A stretch of 64,000 nucleotides of DNA from Bradyrhizobium elkanii USDA 76 (GTDB lineage: Bacteria; Pseudomonadota; Alphaproteobacteria; Rhizobiales; Xanthobacteraceae), in contig NZ_CP066356.1 of assembly GCF_023278185.1 (NCBI RefSeq), positions 1,356,001 through 1,420,000 of the forward strand, written 5' to 3'. How positions within the stretch are numbered: the first letter of the stretch is position 1; the number at the start of each line of letters is the position of its first letter. The translations under genes and the position numbers were made by a program. The notes below the pieces were generated by a model. The model was not told the origin of the DNA. It worked only from the letters and a program-made list of their open reading frames with translations, and made no database searches. Below are positions 1-8,741 of the stretch, in pieces.

Positions 1-1170
1 TCCGGTCAAGGCAGCAAGAACGTTTATCGCGATGGCGAGAGAGACGATAGGACCGCCGGAGATCGACAGTACCCAGTCGCGCACCGACACAAAGGCCGGT
101 AGCGCAGCGACGACGGCTCCAAAGCCGACGAGGCTCGCCACGCTGAAAATGGGGAGCACCGAGGCGTTTGCGCCGGCATCCATGCTCGCCCTTAGATCCG
201 TCAGACGGGCTCGATTGAGCGCGATGAGCGTCGCCGCGGCGGCGGCGAGAGCGACTGCGACCGACCACACCCCGGCGACGCCGGCAAGGGATGTCCCGCC
301 CCAGCGCTCCTGCGCGAGGAACGAGAAATCGAGCCGTGGCAGGATCAGGAGCGACATCAGCAGATTCACGCCCACGACCACGAGAAGCGGGATGATCGCC
401 GTGCCGATCGGTGGCGGCACGTCGCCGCGCTTGCCATGCGTTAGTTCGGCCGGATCGAACTCGTGGGACGATGTCGCGCGCTCGCGGATGAACTGATCGT
501 CAGCGACCGCGCCGCTGACGAGCTCTGCGTCTCCGCCATAGCCTTCACCGGTCTTGCGTGCCGATCCCTCGGCGCGGCGGAGCCACCAGAGCCCGAATGC
601 AAGCATGATCGCCGCCGCGACGATGCCCAATCCGGGCGCGGCAAACGGCGTGGTTCCGAAGAACGGCATCGGAATCGTATTTTGAATCGCGGGCGTTCCG
701 GGCATTGCCGACATCGTGAATGTAGAGGTGCCCAGAGCGATGGTGGCCGGCATGAGCCGATGTGGGATGTTCGCGACGCGAAACATTTCCCGTGCCATAG
801 GCGCCAAAACGAAAAAGGCGACGAAAAGGCTTACCCCGCCGTAGGTGACGACCGCGCCGGCAAGCACCACGGCAAGGATCGCGCGACGCGCCCCGAGCTT
901 GGTGCTCATGAAATGAGCGATCGCGTGGACCGATCCGCTGTCGTCCATCAGCTTGCCGAACAGCGCACCGAGCAGAAATATTGGGAAGAATTGCGCGATG
1001 AACTGCGCAGCGCCGCCCATGAAAGTCTGCGTCCAATGGGCAAGCAAGGGCTCTTCGGCGAAAGCCGCAGCGACGATCGCGGCAGCCGGCGCCAGCAGGA
1101 GCACGCTCCATCCGCGGAACGAGAGCCAGATGAGCAGGCCAAGGGCAACCAGGATCCCGACGAGGCCCAT
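1..1170 (-). CDS. GntP-family gluconate/organic acid:H+ permease, C-terminal part cut by window edge
   Basis: The minus-strand frame stays open from an ATG at 1170 to the window edge, so the C-terminus is missing. The product is very hydrophobic, with about ten membrane stretches visible. It starts MGLVGILVALGLLIWLSF and contains GGAAQFIAQFFPIFLLGALF, then a glycine/serine-rich stretch (GTSTFTMSAMPGTPAIQNT) typical of GntP-type symporters. A charged cytoplasmic loop (about residues 200-250) splits the two halves. It starts 4 bases after the patatin stop and is probably co-transcribed. The substrate cannot be read from sequence; gluconate or another sugar acid/hydroxy acid is the family norm. 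Confidence 0.8.
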   Translation of the reverse strand, partial: MGLVGILVALGLLIWLSFRGWSVLLLAPAAAIVAAAFAEEPLLAHWTQTFMGGAAQFIAQFFPIFLLGALFGKLMDDSGSVHAIAHFMSTKLGARRAILAVVLAGAVVTYGGVSLFVAFFVLAPMAREMFRVANIPHRLMPATIALGTSTFTMSAMPGTPAIQNTIPMPFFGTTPFAAPGLGIVAAAIMLAFGLWWLRRAEGSARKTGEGYGGDAELVSGAVADDQFIRERATSSHEFDPAELTHGKRGDVPPPIGTAIIPLLVVVGVNLLMSLLILPRLDFSFLAQERWGGTSLAGVAGVWSVAVALAAAAATLIALNRARLTDLRASMDAGANASVLPIFSVASLVGFGAVVAALPAFVSVRDWVLSISGGPIVSLAIAINVLAALTG

Positions 1171-1174
1171 GGCG

Positions 1175-2227
1175 TCAAACCTGCTCCAAGAGCAAATCCA
1201 AATCCATCGAGGAACGCCTGCCGATATTCTGGTCGTTCGCGACGAGGAATGCCTCCGCGGCACGGCGGCCTTCGTCGCGCAGCATGCAGAGAAAGTCCCA
1301 CTCGGCATTGAGCTTTGACGAGACGCCCAGCCCGGCCAGAACCTTGCTCGCGATCAGATGGATGCGCATCTCGGCCCATTTGCGCCCCTCGGAACTCCCG
1401 GCGTCCGCGACCTGCCGCAGCAGCGCGATCATGCGCAACTCCTTGAGCAGCGTGGCGTTGAACGCAATCTCGTTCAACCGATCGAGGATCTCGCGCGCGG
1501 AGCGCGGTGTCCCGGGTCGCTCGACCGGGTTGACGGCGACGAGAAGCGTGTCATGCGAGTCACACTCGCGTACGAGCGGTGTGATCGTCGGGTTCCCGGA
1601 GTAGCCGCCATCCCAATAGGGCTCGCCATTGATCTCTATCGCGCGGAACAGGGTGGGCAAGCAGGCGGAAGCGAGCAGAACGTCGGGTGTAAGCTCGGCG
1701 TTGCGAAACACACGCCCGCGGCCGGTATGAACGTTGGTCGCCGTCACGAACAAGCGGATCGGGGAGTTCGCGATTTGTCGAAAATCGACCGACTCGGCGA
1801 GGACCTGGTGCAAAGGGTTTGTGCCGGCAAGATTGAGGTCGTACGGCGAGAACACGCGGCTCGCCAGATCGAAGGCGAGATAGAAGGGCGACGTATCAAG
1901 GGTCCAGCGACCGAGGATGACGTCCAGCGGACTTCGCCGAATGAGACTGAACCGCGCTGAGTCAGCGACCCGCCGCCAGAAGGCCTCCAATGCAGACTTG
2001 GCGCCGGCCCGGCCGTTGGTCATAAAACCGCCCGCCAGCACGACGGCGTTCATCGCGCCGGCCGACGTGCCCGATATCGCCTCGATGCGCAGCCAGGTCT
2101 CATCCATGAGCCGATCGAGCACCCCCCAGGTAAAAGCGCCGTGCGATCCACCGCCCTGCAGCGCGAGATCGACCAGCACGGCATCGCGCGCTTGGCCCGC
2201 GCGTTTTTGCGGCTCCTTCAAGGCCAT
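1175..2227 (-). CDS. Patatin-like phospholipase
   Basis: Predicted serine lipid acyl hydrolase. The oxyanion-hole motif GGGSHG is at about residues 25-30, the nucleophile elbow GTSAG at 53-57 with catalytic Ser, and the dyad Asp lies in YWDGGYSGNP further on. About 350 residues, normal for small bacterial patatins. No signal peptide or membrane segment is seen, so it is probably cytosolic or peripheral. I prefer the ATG at 2227, which has GGAG six bases before it; an in-frame ATG at 2272 would add 15 residues but has poorer spacing. It lies between a small exported protein gene and the GntP-type permease gene, all on the same strand. Confidence 0.85.
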   Translation of the reverse strand: MALKEPQKRAGQARDAVLVDLALQGGGSHGAFTWGVLDRLMDETWLRIEAISGTSAGAMNAVVLAGGFMTNGRAGAKSALEAFWRRVADSARFSLIRRSPLDVILGRWTLDTSPFYLAFDLASRVFSPYDLNLAGTNPLHQVLAESVDFRQIANSPIRLFVTATNVHTGRGRVFRNAELTPDVLLASACLPTLFRAIEINGEPYWDGGYSGNPTITPLVRECDSHDTLLVAVNPVERPGTPRSAREILDRLNEIAFNATLLKELRMIALLRQVADAGSSEGRKWAEMRIHLIASKVLAGLGVSSKLNAEWDFLCMLRDEGRRAAEAFLVANDQNIGRRSSMDLDLLLEQV

Positions 2228-2284
2228 GGCGGGCTCCGACTGGAGTGCCACGTCGCGGCCGGCGAACGACATACAAAGATGTCG

Positions 2285-2659
2285 TCAGCTCCTGCCAGGG
2301 AACGGTTGCGGGAGTGGTCGCGGCCGCTCGATTCCTGGCCGACTTGGCCTCGGAGGCCGAGTGACCGGGCGGTGGCCTGGCCGTCGCCATCCGTGCCATC
2401 CCGCCGGACCACCCCAGCCCATGCCGCGCCTCGAAGCAAAACCACACCGATACCAGCCGCCACCGCGCCATCCCCTACTGTACCAACAATAGCGATGGCC
2501 TCTCCACGTGAACTGGACAGTTTCCGCGAGACGAAGCTCGTCGGCGGCCTGACGCACGCCCAGCGGCGCCATAAGGCCGGCTTGCGAGCGATCGCTGGTC
2601 GCCGTAATCCCTGCCGAAGCAATCCCAAGTGCGAACCCCCATAGAAGCAATCTTCGCAT
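2285..2659 (-). CDS. Small exported Gly/Trp/Arg-rich hypothetical protein
   Basis: 124 residues. The N-terminus MRRLLLWGFALGIASAGITA is a clear Sec signal peptide. The mature part carries an aromatic/Gly motif (HRYCWYSRGWRGGGWYRCG) and a Pro/Arg-rich tail. Such short secreted proteins with a YCWY...GWY.CGY core are common in Bradyrhizobium and have no assigned function. The start at 2659 is supported by GGGAGA about 5 bases upstream; the frame is open further upstream but that part lacks protein-like composition. The stop is 12 bases from the longest possible patatin start. Confidence 0.7.
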   Translation of the reverse strand: MRRLLLWGFALGIASAGITATSDRSQAGLMAPLGVRQAADELRLAETVQFTWRGHRYCWYSRGWRGGGWYRCGFASRRGMGWGGPAGWHGWRRPGHRPVTRPPRPSRPGIERPRPLPQPFPGRS

Positions 2660-2891
2660 GATTTTCTCCCGGCTTTTGATAGCGCGGAAGAGAGCCGGCT
2701 GAGCGGCCGCGAGCCGCATGGCTGCAGCCGGCCTCCTTCGCGGGCGATCCCGCCCAGGGACCGATGCCGTTGCGCACCGATCCCTACGCAAAACTGTAGC
2801 GTATTCCGCTGCCACAGCGACTGCCGTGACAGCGCAGCGACTACCGTTCTCGGCGACGCTTTGACGCTGGCGCCAGGTTTTGGCTCACTGG

Positions 2892-3392
2892 CTAGGCAGG
2901 CTTGGCCTGAGTTGCGGCTGCGAGAGCATCGCGCAGGTGCTGCTCTCTCTTTTCATCGAGCGAGGTTGTCAGGACAATCCCTCCCGCATCCTTAATCGCA
3001 TTGAGAACCTTGTCTGACGTCATAGACTGGATCAGCAGGAAGAGGACGGCATCGCCCGATCTTACCTTCGACGCGAGATCCTTCATGAACTGGTCTCTGA
3101 TCCCGAAATCGGTCAGCGCACCGCTCAGTGCGCCTGCGCCGGCTCCGAGAGCCACGCCTAGAAGCGGATTCAGGAAGACCATCCCCAATAGCAATCCCCA
3201 GAAGCTGCCACTTGCGGCGCCAGTCATAGTGGTATTCACAAGTTGACTGAGTTTTACAGAGTCCCCAGTTTTGACGGCGATCACGGCATCGCTGATCGTG
3301 ATCAGATACTCGCTCTGGAGCTTGAATATTTTTTGCCGAACTTCCTCTGCTTTAGCTTCGGATGGGTACACGATCGCAACAAGGTCTGACAT
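2892..3392 (-). CDS. DUF1269-type membrane protein
   Basis: 166 residues. The N-terminal ~55 residues (MSDLVAIVYPSEAKAEEVRQ...) form a ferredoxin-like alpha/beta unit. A Gly/Ala-rich hydrophobic hairpin follows (GSFWGLLLGMVFLNPLLGVA and ALGAGAGALSGALTDFGI, about residues 80-115), then a second alpha/beta segment ending in a stress-type Asp/Lys-rich tail. This arrangement matches the DUF1269 family, often linked to acid or general stress but without a proven mechanism. A good purine-rich site (GGGGAGC) precedes the ATG. It is a single-gene unit with gene-poor DNA upstream. Confidence 0.8.
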   Translation of the reverse strand: MSDLVAIVYPSEAKAEEVRQKIFKLQSEYLITISDAVIAVKTGDSVKLSQLVNTTMTGAASGSFWGLLLGMVFLNPLLGVALGAGAGALSGALTDFGIRDQFMKDLASKVRSGDAVLFLLIQSMTSDKVLNAIKDAGGIVLTTSLDEKREQHLRDALAAATQAKPA

Positions 3393-3770
3393 TAAAAGCT
3401 CCCCTGATGACTTCTAGTGCTCCCCATTTGCCTGCTTGATGCACGGCCGAAGCTTACCGCCCGAAGATCTCTTGTCGACTGGTCAGACAAGCAGGTTGAC
3501 AATCTCAAGATGCTTTGATCTGGGGCCGCGCCCAATGGAAGTCCAACTCTCAACGGTCAACGTAACGGAACTCAAACAAACAGTCGCAGCCGAAACCGAC
3601 CCGTCAAAGCTGGGCCTGATCGCCGACGCCAGTACGATCCGCTGGCCGGGAGGCGAAAACAAAATTGAGGCCGATCAGCTCGACCGCGAGTGTCGGCTCG
3701 CTCGCCATCGCTGTCGGCTTTGGGCGGAAATGAAGTCGCGATGACCTTCAAGCCAGGCGCTCGCAAATAC
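3393..3770. other. Gene-poor stretch upstream of IS110 remnant
   Basis: A weak open frame (3436-3744, +) has no recognisable motif, no good ribosome site and compositional features of non-coding DNA. I see no intact gene here. It probably marks the edge of the mobile-element-rich region. Confidence 0.4.
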
Positions 3771-4077
3771 ACTGACCGAGGTTGGTGACGTGAACCGTTT
3801 TGAGAGCCCACGTCAACTTATGGGTTACCTCGGCCTAGTGCCAAGCGAACGATCGACGGGAGAGTCTGTCAGGCGTGGTAGCATCACCAAGGCGGGCAAC
3901 GGCCGTGTTCGCCACATGTTGGTCGAAAGCGTCTGGACCCATAGACACCCGCCGAAGATCGGCAAGACAAAGCTATACCGGCTTGAGCAGGTGTCGCCGG
4001 CAGTGCGAGAGATTGGTTGGAAGGCGCAGAGCTGCTTGACGGCCCGCTACCGGAAGCTGGCTGCGCGCGGCAAGTGA
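3771..4077 (+). pseudogene. IS110-family transposase C-terminal remnant
   Basis: The reading TEVGDVNRFESPRQLMGYLG followed by LVPSERSTG, RRGSITKAGNGRVRHMLVE is the classic C-terminal transposase_20 region of IS110/IS1111 elements, which contains the catalytic Ser region. About 100 of an expected 330-400 residues remain; the N-terminal DEDD domain is absent. The tail after KIGKTKLYRL is also slightly divergent. It is a non-functional scar. Confidence 0.8.
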
Positions 4078-4113
4078 ACGACGGTAGTCTGCACCGCTAT
4101 CGCCCGTGAACTG

Positions 4114-4758
4114 GTGTGCTCCGGCGGCGCCGGCGCCCTGCGCAAGATCAGCCAAGAGGACGTGATCCGCTACGTTGAGCGCCACGCCCAGGATTGGGGC
4201 CCGGAAACAGGCAAGGCGATGTGCCGGTCGTTGCGTGCCTTTCTCCGTTACCTCCACCATCGGGGGCTGAACGCGCGCTCGTTGGCGGATTGCGTTCCAT
4301 CGATGCGCCGATGGAAGCTCGCAACTCTACCGACCTATCTGCGTGCCGCTCAGGTGCGGAAGGCTCTCGACGGTTGCGACCGAGAGACGGTGATGGGACG
4401 GCGCGACTACGCCATTCTGTTGTTGCTGGCCAAGCTCGGCCTGCGGGCCGACGAGGTTGCGACGCTCACCGTCGACGATATCGACTGGCGCGCCAGCGAG
4501 ATACTCGTTCGCGCCAAGGGCCGACAGTGTGCACGAATGCCGATACCGCCAGACATTGGCGCGGCTATCGTTGCATATCTGCGCAATGGCCGCCCAAAGT
4601 CGTCGTGCCGACGGCTGTTCGTCCGCACACTCGCGCCACACGTCGGCTTTGCTTCCGGATGCGCGATCACCATGATCGCCAAGGCCGCTCTCGATCGCGT
4701 TGGAATCGAAGGTTGCGCCCACCGCGGCGCCCATATCTTCCGACATAGTCTCGCTACC
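4114..4758 (+). pseudogene. Tyrosine recombinase (phage-type integrase), truncated at both ends
   Basis: The text from RKISQEDVIRYVERHA through LLLLAKLGLRADEVATLTVD to GAHIFRHSLAT matches an XerC-like integrase. The catalytic Arg (in LGLRADE) and the HxxRH motif are present. The N-terminal arm is partly missing, and the sequence leaves the family straight after RHSLAT, so the C-terminal catalytic Tyr is lost. The frame continues downstream only through unrelated DNA. It is joined about 100 bases on to the tail of a second recombinase, which points to a recombination or deletion scar. Confidence 0.75.
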
Positions 4759-4858
4759 GATGACCTTGCCCCCAAGTTTTATCCGGTCCTGAGTTCGCCC
4801 CGGCTGTTGGATTTGCCCGGTTGGGCGGTGGTAGCGACGGGAGCTGGCGCGGAGCCCT

Positions 4859-5092
4859 CGGCATTCTTACAAATCGCTGGCGACCGCGCTGGGCGTGCCC
4901 GAAATTCTGTCCAGCATTTTGCTAGGCCACGCCGTGCCGGGCATCAGCGGGCGCTACATCGGCGAATTGGCCGTGCTGCGGTCAGTGGAGCTACGCGAGG
5001 CGCAAGAATCCATCTCGCGCCGGGTGTTCGAATTGCTCGGGCTCAAACTTACTCGGGATGCGAAACGTCCGAGAAAGGCGAGGGCCGCATAA
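4859..5092 (+). pseudogene. C-terminal fragment of a second tyrosine recombinase
   Basis: In this frame the DNA reads RHSYKSLATALGVPEILSSI, LLGHAVPGISGRYIGELAVL and so on: the HSYKSLAT box, LLGH box and catalytic Tyr context (RYIGE) of a site-specific recombinase, ending KRPRKARAA and TAA. The Arg-containing N-terminal two thirds are missing. The fragment is not homologous in detail to the recombinase piece just upstream, so two different integrases have been fused by deletion. Confidence 0.7.
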
Positions 5093-5280
5093 TGAGTCGC
5101 AGCACACCACGTACCACGGGCAAGCCGCAGGCCCTACGGGCCTACGGAAAGCCGGACGTGCTCCGCACATCCGGAAAGTCGCACGGGATACGGATTGCCG
5201 ATAGCGTGCGCGCGTTGGTCGCAACGTTCCGACAACTCCTGAAGGTGATGCAGCGCGTACGCTACACGCGCGAAGATTAG
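5092..5280 (+). CDS. Small basic hypothetical protein after integrase fragment
   Basis: 62 residues starting MSRSTPRTTGKPQALRAYGK, basic (pI high), with short Thr-Ser-Gly-Lys repeats (TTGKPQ, TSGKSH) and a C-terminal amphipathic helix (VRALVATFRQLLKVMQRV). Its ATG overlaps the integrase stop (ATAATG), suggesting translational coupling in the ancestral operon. Not recognised. Confidence 0.4.
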   Translation: MSRSTPRTTGKPQALRAYGKPDVLRTSGKSHGIRIADSVRALVATFRQLLKVMQRVRYTRED

Positions 5281-5294
5281 AAACGCTCATCGCA

Positions 5295-5672
5295 TCATTG
5301 TTGAAAGATGCCGAGATCGTAGCAAGCCCAAGCCCGGGTTCTAACGCCGGGAACAGCCTTGCTCGCGGCTGCCGCCATTCCGGCAACTTTGCAGTCAGAC
5401 ATCGTCGCCATGTAGCCCTCAAGGATCGTTATTTTACCGTCCTCTTGCGAAACGTAGGCAATCACACCTAGTGCGCCCGTTAAACCCTGTTCGCGCGTAG
5501 TATCGTGGCAGACATAGGACGCGGAGCGGCTGGGCTTCGCGGTCGCGGCTTCTATCGCTAGCTCACCAATCCTTCGACACTCATCTAAAGTCTTTGATGG
5601 CCGAGCAGCGATGTTGACGGTGGCTAAAATGCTGAGGTGCGTCGAAGCGACAATGAGGATGAGCGGTGACAT
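5295..5672 (-). CDS. Hypothetical small, possibly exported protein
   Basis: 125 residues from an ATG at 5672 preceded by GAGGT. The N-terminus MSPLILIVASTHLSILATVN is hydrophobic and may be a signal peptide. The body has three cysteines (C in DECRR, YVCHD, DCKVAG) and ends ...VRTRAWACYDLGIFQQ. No family recognised. The neighbourhood is mobile-element-rich, so an accessory gene is likely. Confidence 0.45.
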   Translation of the reverse strand: MSPLILIVASTHLSILATVNIAARPSKTLDECRRIGELAIEAATAKPSRSASYVCHDTTREQGLTGALGVIAYVSQEDGKITILEGYMATMSDCKVAGMAAAASKAVPGVRTRAWACYDLGIFQQ

Positions 5673-6118
5673 GTCGGCTGACCTCGTAATTCCGTTGAAA
5701 CCATCAAGCGATCGGAGATTGATGGGGCCGGCCATCGCGCTGGCCTTGCGTTTCTGGCCGATCTCTTTGCCTTCATCCCAGTCCAACCACTTGGGTCTTC
5801 TCTGTCGGATCGCACGTACAGCCGCCATGCTGCGCAAGCCACCTTAACGAGCGATACGGCTGCCTCTGCAATGAGAATGGTGTGACTTCCGGAGGCTGGG
5901 TGGATGCTCATTAGCTTGTCCTCATGTGCCGCGTCGGAGATGATCCTAAGCAGTCTAAAGAGCGTAAGCGGATGTTTGCGGATGAGTTCCGTGCTCGTCA
6001 GTACGAAGTCGTCAGGGCCTCCGCGCTCACGGATCGTCTCGCGAAGTGCGGCGAGCTTGTCTGGATCGGCAGAGCGAATAGCGGCCTCGAATGCGGGGAC
6101 GAATTTGAGCCTGTCCAT
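5624..6118 (-). CDS. Hypothetical protein, C-terminus doubtful
   Basis: The first ~90 residues (MDRLKFVPAFEAAIRSADPD ... KHPLTLFRLLRIISDAAHED) look protein-like and helical, with AGAAGG eight bases before the ATG. The last ~50 residues become Arg/Ser/Pro-rich and overlap the start of the 5295-5672 gene, which suggests a lost stop or frameshift. Not recognised. Confidence 0.4.
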   Translation of the reverse strand: MDRLKFVPAFEAAIRSADPDKLAALRETIRERGGPDDFVLTSTELIRKHPLTLFRLLRIISDAAHEDKLMSIHPASGSHTILIAEAAVSLVKVACAAWRLYVRSDREDPSGWTGMKAKRSARNARPARWPAPSISDRLMVSTELRGQPTCHRSSSLSLRRTSAF

Positions 6119-6184
6119 TGCAACAGCCTTCTTGGCGACCCTTTCAGGGGGCGCGGATCATCTCGCGGCTTTTCGCGCAAAAAA

Positions 6185-6215
6185 CGCGCGGGCGGCTGGA
6201 GGAACCACCCGCGCG
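6185..6215. repeat. GC-rich hairpin 1 of 3
   Basis: CGCGCGGG (6185-6192) pairs perfectly with CCCGCGCG (6208-6215), loop 15 bases. It is related in sequence to the hairpins at 6340-6371 and 7434-7472 (shared core GCGGGCGG / CCGCCCGC-like). It lies in non-coding DNA. Confidence 0.55.
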
Positions 6216-6339
6216 AGTTGCGCCAACAAAGAGGCTTTGCTATCTCATGGGGGTTGCGTGAAGTATGAGGAGCCAAGCCGAAGCGTCTCTCAGCAACTCG
6301 CGTGCCATTCACAAAGCAGCGCGTAGCGCTATGAAAAAG

Positions 6340-6371
6340 CGTGCGGGCGGCTGCTGACGACCGCCCGCACG
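6340..6371. repeat. GC-rich hairpin 2 of 3
   Basis: CGTGCGGGCGG (6340-6350) pairs perfectly with CCGCCCGCACG (6361-6371): an 11-bp stem with a 10-base loop. The following DNA (…ACTTGG…AGCGACCAAGC) is shared with the DNA after hairpin 3. May be a mobile palindrome, a terminator or part of a small RNA. Confidence 0.6.
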
Positions 6372-6581
6372 AGTTACGATGCGTAGACTTGGCCCTCACT
6401 CAATCAATAAGCGACCAAGCAATCATGGTTCAGCAATCAGCGTGCCAGGCGGCCACATTGCGGAGACAAGCAAACGGCGCGCTTTCATACCTTGTGCAGA
6501 TTGACTGCTCGTGCGAGCGGCGGCTTCCGAACGACAATGTCATGAACTCGACGCAACTGATCAAGATCGGACGTGGAGCGC

Positions 6582-6848
6582 TTAGTGACGACGATGGCGC
6601 GAGATGATCGGATCGAACTCGCCATCGTGTATAACGAGAAGCTCGCCGGGCTTCACGCCAAGTCTTCGCAATTGCTCCTCCTCGATGGGGCAGTTGAGCA
6701 TTGCGGCCTTCGCGCCGCTGTCTTTTACGGTCAGCTTCACTGCTTCCGCCGGGTCAGCGGCAGCAACGACGTAAGTTATGTGCCTGAATTCTTCGTCATC
6801 GTCGCCGTCTTCCTTGAAGACAGCGACCGTCACTATCCAACCATCCAT
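6582..6848 (-). CDS. Small hypothetical protein
   Basis: 88 residues from ATG 6848 (GGGAG upstream): MDGWIVTVAVFKEDGDDDEE then FRHITYVVAAADPAEAVKLT. A compact alpha/beta protein with an acidic loop and no signal or membrane segment. The frame is open further upstream to 6974, but that part lacks a good start. Not recognised; composition and ribosome site argue that it is real. Confidence 0.55.
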   Translation of the reverse strand: MDGWIVTVAVFKEDGDDDEEFRHITYVVAAADPAEAVKLTVKDSGAKAAMLNCPIEEEQLRRLGVKPGELLVIHDGEFDPIISRHRRH

Positions 6849-7433
6849 CTTGCTGTGCTCCCGTAAGTTGTCAGCTATGAGCTGCTGAGCCTTGCAAATC
6901 CGGACCCATCGAACGCTCGTGAGGTCAGCTGGCGTCCGTAGCATTCCGGGAGCCCTTCCCTCCGCGCCGCACATTGAGCTAGGCTCGCAACCTCATGAGG
7001 AGCGGACGTGTGACGAGTGAGAAGCGGATCAGGGTCGAAGGACGGCCTTCTGTGCTGTCGCGGCTTCGCCGGGTGCAGGCATGGCGCCGGAAGCGGGCTC
7101 CAGCGCCTTCTATCTGATCCCTACATCGCGGAAACCGATCCGGGGCGGTATAGTCCATCAAGGCCGCACAGCACTACACGGCCGTCTCTATCCGCGCGGA
7201 AGCCATCTTGAAGGGCCTGATCCCGCGCTAGGTCGGAAAGCCTGCATGTGACTCCCGGAAGGGCGTCCTTGCCCTTTGAACGGGCTGAACGCTACATCGG
7301 CCCCGGGCCTTATTGCATAAGCATGGCGATCGCTATGATCGCGAGGAAGCCTAGCCCCATCAAAATGACGCATACAACGTACGCTAGGTCGCTGCGCATT
7401 ACCCAGCTCCAGGCCTCCTAAAGGACATCGAAA

Positions 7434-7472
7434 CGTGCGGGCGACTGCCGCCGCTGACGGACCGCCCGCACG
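7434..7472. repeat. GC-rich hairpin 3 of 3
   Basis: CGTGCGGGCG (7434-7443) pairs perfectly with CGCCCGCACG (7463-7472), loop 19 bases. Downstream flank shares AGCGACCAAGC and a TTGG-containing segment with hairpin 2, so more than the stem is repeated. Confidence 0.6.
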
Positions 7473-7557
7473 GTCCCATAGGACGAGGCTTGGTGCTCAG
7501 GAGGGTCATTCAAAAGCGACCAAGCTCTGCCAACCTGACACAGCAATCCGAGCCCTA

Positions 7558-7579
7558 CACCTACTTATATGCGTAGGTG
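7558..7579. promoter_or_regulatory. Inverted repeat resembling a FixJ-type site
   Basis: CACCTAC (7558-7564) and GTAGGTG (7573-7579) are perfect inverted arms eight bases apart. The right arm with its flank (GCGTAGGTGCCGG) closely matches the palindrome upstream of fixK (ACGTAGGTGTCGG at 33930-33942). No intact gene follows; function is inferred only from that similarity. Confidence 0.3.
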
Positions 7580-7639
7580 CCGGTCGCGTTTTCCGGACGC
7601 CGAGTTCACGCTCGGCCATTCGAAAGCGACGATCACTGT

Positions 7640-8655
7640 GATCTGGACGGGCGCCGTTACCGTCCCCGGGACGGCCGTCAATTGCGGGGCGATCTGAACT
7701 TCAACGATTCTGGTTGGGGATTGCACAGGGAATGACCAGCGAGGATGCTGCGCTAACAGCTGGTATGTCGCAGCCTGTGGGAACCAGATTGTTCCGAAAG
7801 GCAGGCGGAATGCCACCAGCGACGTTCAGATCTTCAGCCAAGCCGCCGACCGGGCGGTATCTCTCTTTTGCAGAACGCGAGGAGATCGCACTCTTCGCGT
7901 TCAAGGCCTCTCGAGGCGTGAGATCGGGCGCCGTCTTGGTCGATCTGCCTCGACCATCTCGCGTGAGTTACGACGTAACGCCGCGACGCGCAGCGGCGGC
8001 TTGGAGTATCGTGCATCGACAGCCTAATGGCACGCCGAGCGATCGGCCCGTCGGCCCAAACCCACCAAGCTTGCATTCAACACAACCTTGCGCACTTATG
8101 TGGAGCAGAGACTGGCCGGAGTCGCCATGACGTCTAGCGGCGCTCCCGTTCCTGGCCCCGCCGTTCCGTGGAAGGGCCGTCGGCACGGCCCGCGAAAGGA
8201 TCGACAATGGGCCAGGGCCTGGAGTCCGGAGCAGATTGCTCGACGCTTGCCGATCGACTTCGCGGACGACAAGGCGATGCGCATCAGCCACGAAGTCATC
8301 TATCAGGCCCTCTTTGTTCAGAGCCGGGGCGCGTTGCGCCGTGAACTGACGGCCTGCTTGCGAACTGGGCGCGTGTTAAGAGTGCCCAGAGCGCGCGTAC
8401 GCCGGCGAGGCCAAGGCTTTGTCTCACCAGAGATTATGATCAGCGAACGCCCCGCCGAAACAGCCGATCGCGCGGTGCCAGGTCACTGGGAGGGGGATCT
8501 CATCCTTGGGCTTGACAGTTCGGCCATCGGTACGTTGGTGGAGCGTCCCACGCGCTTCACGATGCTGCTTCATCTTCCTCGGCTCGCAGGGCATGGCGAG
8601 AAGCCGCGCATGAAGAACGGCCCGGCGCTCGCCGGACACGGGGCCGAAGCCGTCG
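7640..8655 (+). pseudogene. IS30-family transposase pseudogene
   Basis: The N-terminal part reads SPGRPSIAGRSELQRFWLGI, then SQPVGTRLFRKAGGMPPATF and GRYLSFAEREEIAL. The frame then shifts near 7895; the family sequence continues as SASTISRELRRNAATRSGG in another frame, with an in-frame TAA near 8023. From 8088 the DDE region continues (WSPEQIARRLPIDF, ISHEVIYQALFVQ, VPGHWEGDLILGLDSSAIGT) until it stops at HGAEAV near 8655. One frameshift, one stop and a lost C-terminus make it dead. Confidence 0.85.
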
Positions 8656-8741
8656 CATTGCCTCGCCTTAATTGTTACCGGATGCTGAGCCGTTGCCTCA
8701 CGTAAATTGCTCCCCTGGATCGGGGACGAGCGGGGGCGCAG

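Larger units (their letters stand above)
6849..7640. other. Gene-poor stretch with hairpin 3 and a FixJ-like palindrome
   Basis: No convincing gene. A 40-codon frame at 6993 (+) is basic and unsupported. The stretch holds the third hairpin (7434-7472) and an inverted repeat (7558-7579) that resembles the one upstream of fixK. It ends where the IS30 remnant begins. Confidence 0.5.

Noticed and set aside
32..1311. Plus-strand frames in the first 1.3 kb
   Set aside because: They are antisense to the GntP-type permease, which reads as a clear membrane protein on the minus strand.
3436..3744. 102-codon plus-strand frame
   Set aside because: No ribosome site, no motif, and mixed composition next to IS debris.
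6185..7472. CRISPR array
   Set aside because: Only three hairpins at irregular spacing with different loops; no repeat-spacer pattern and no cas genes in the window.
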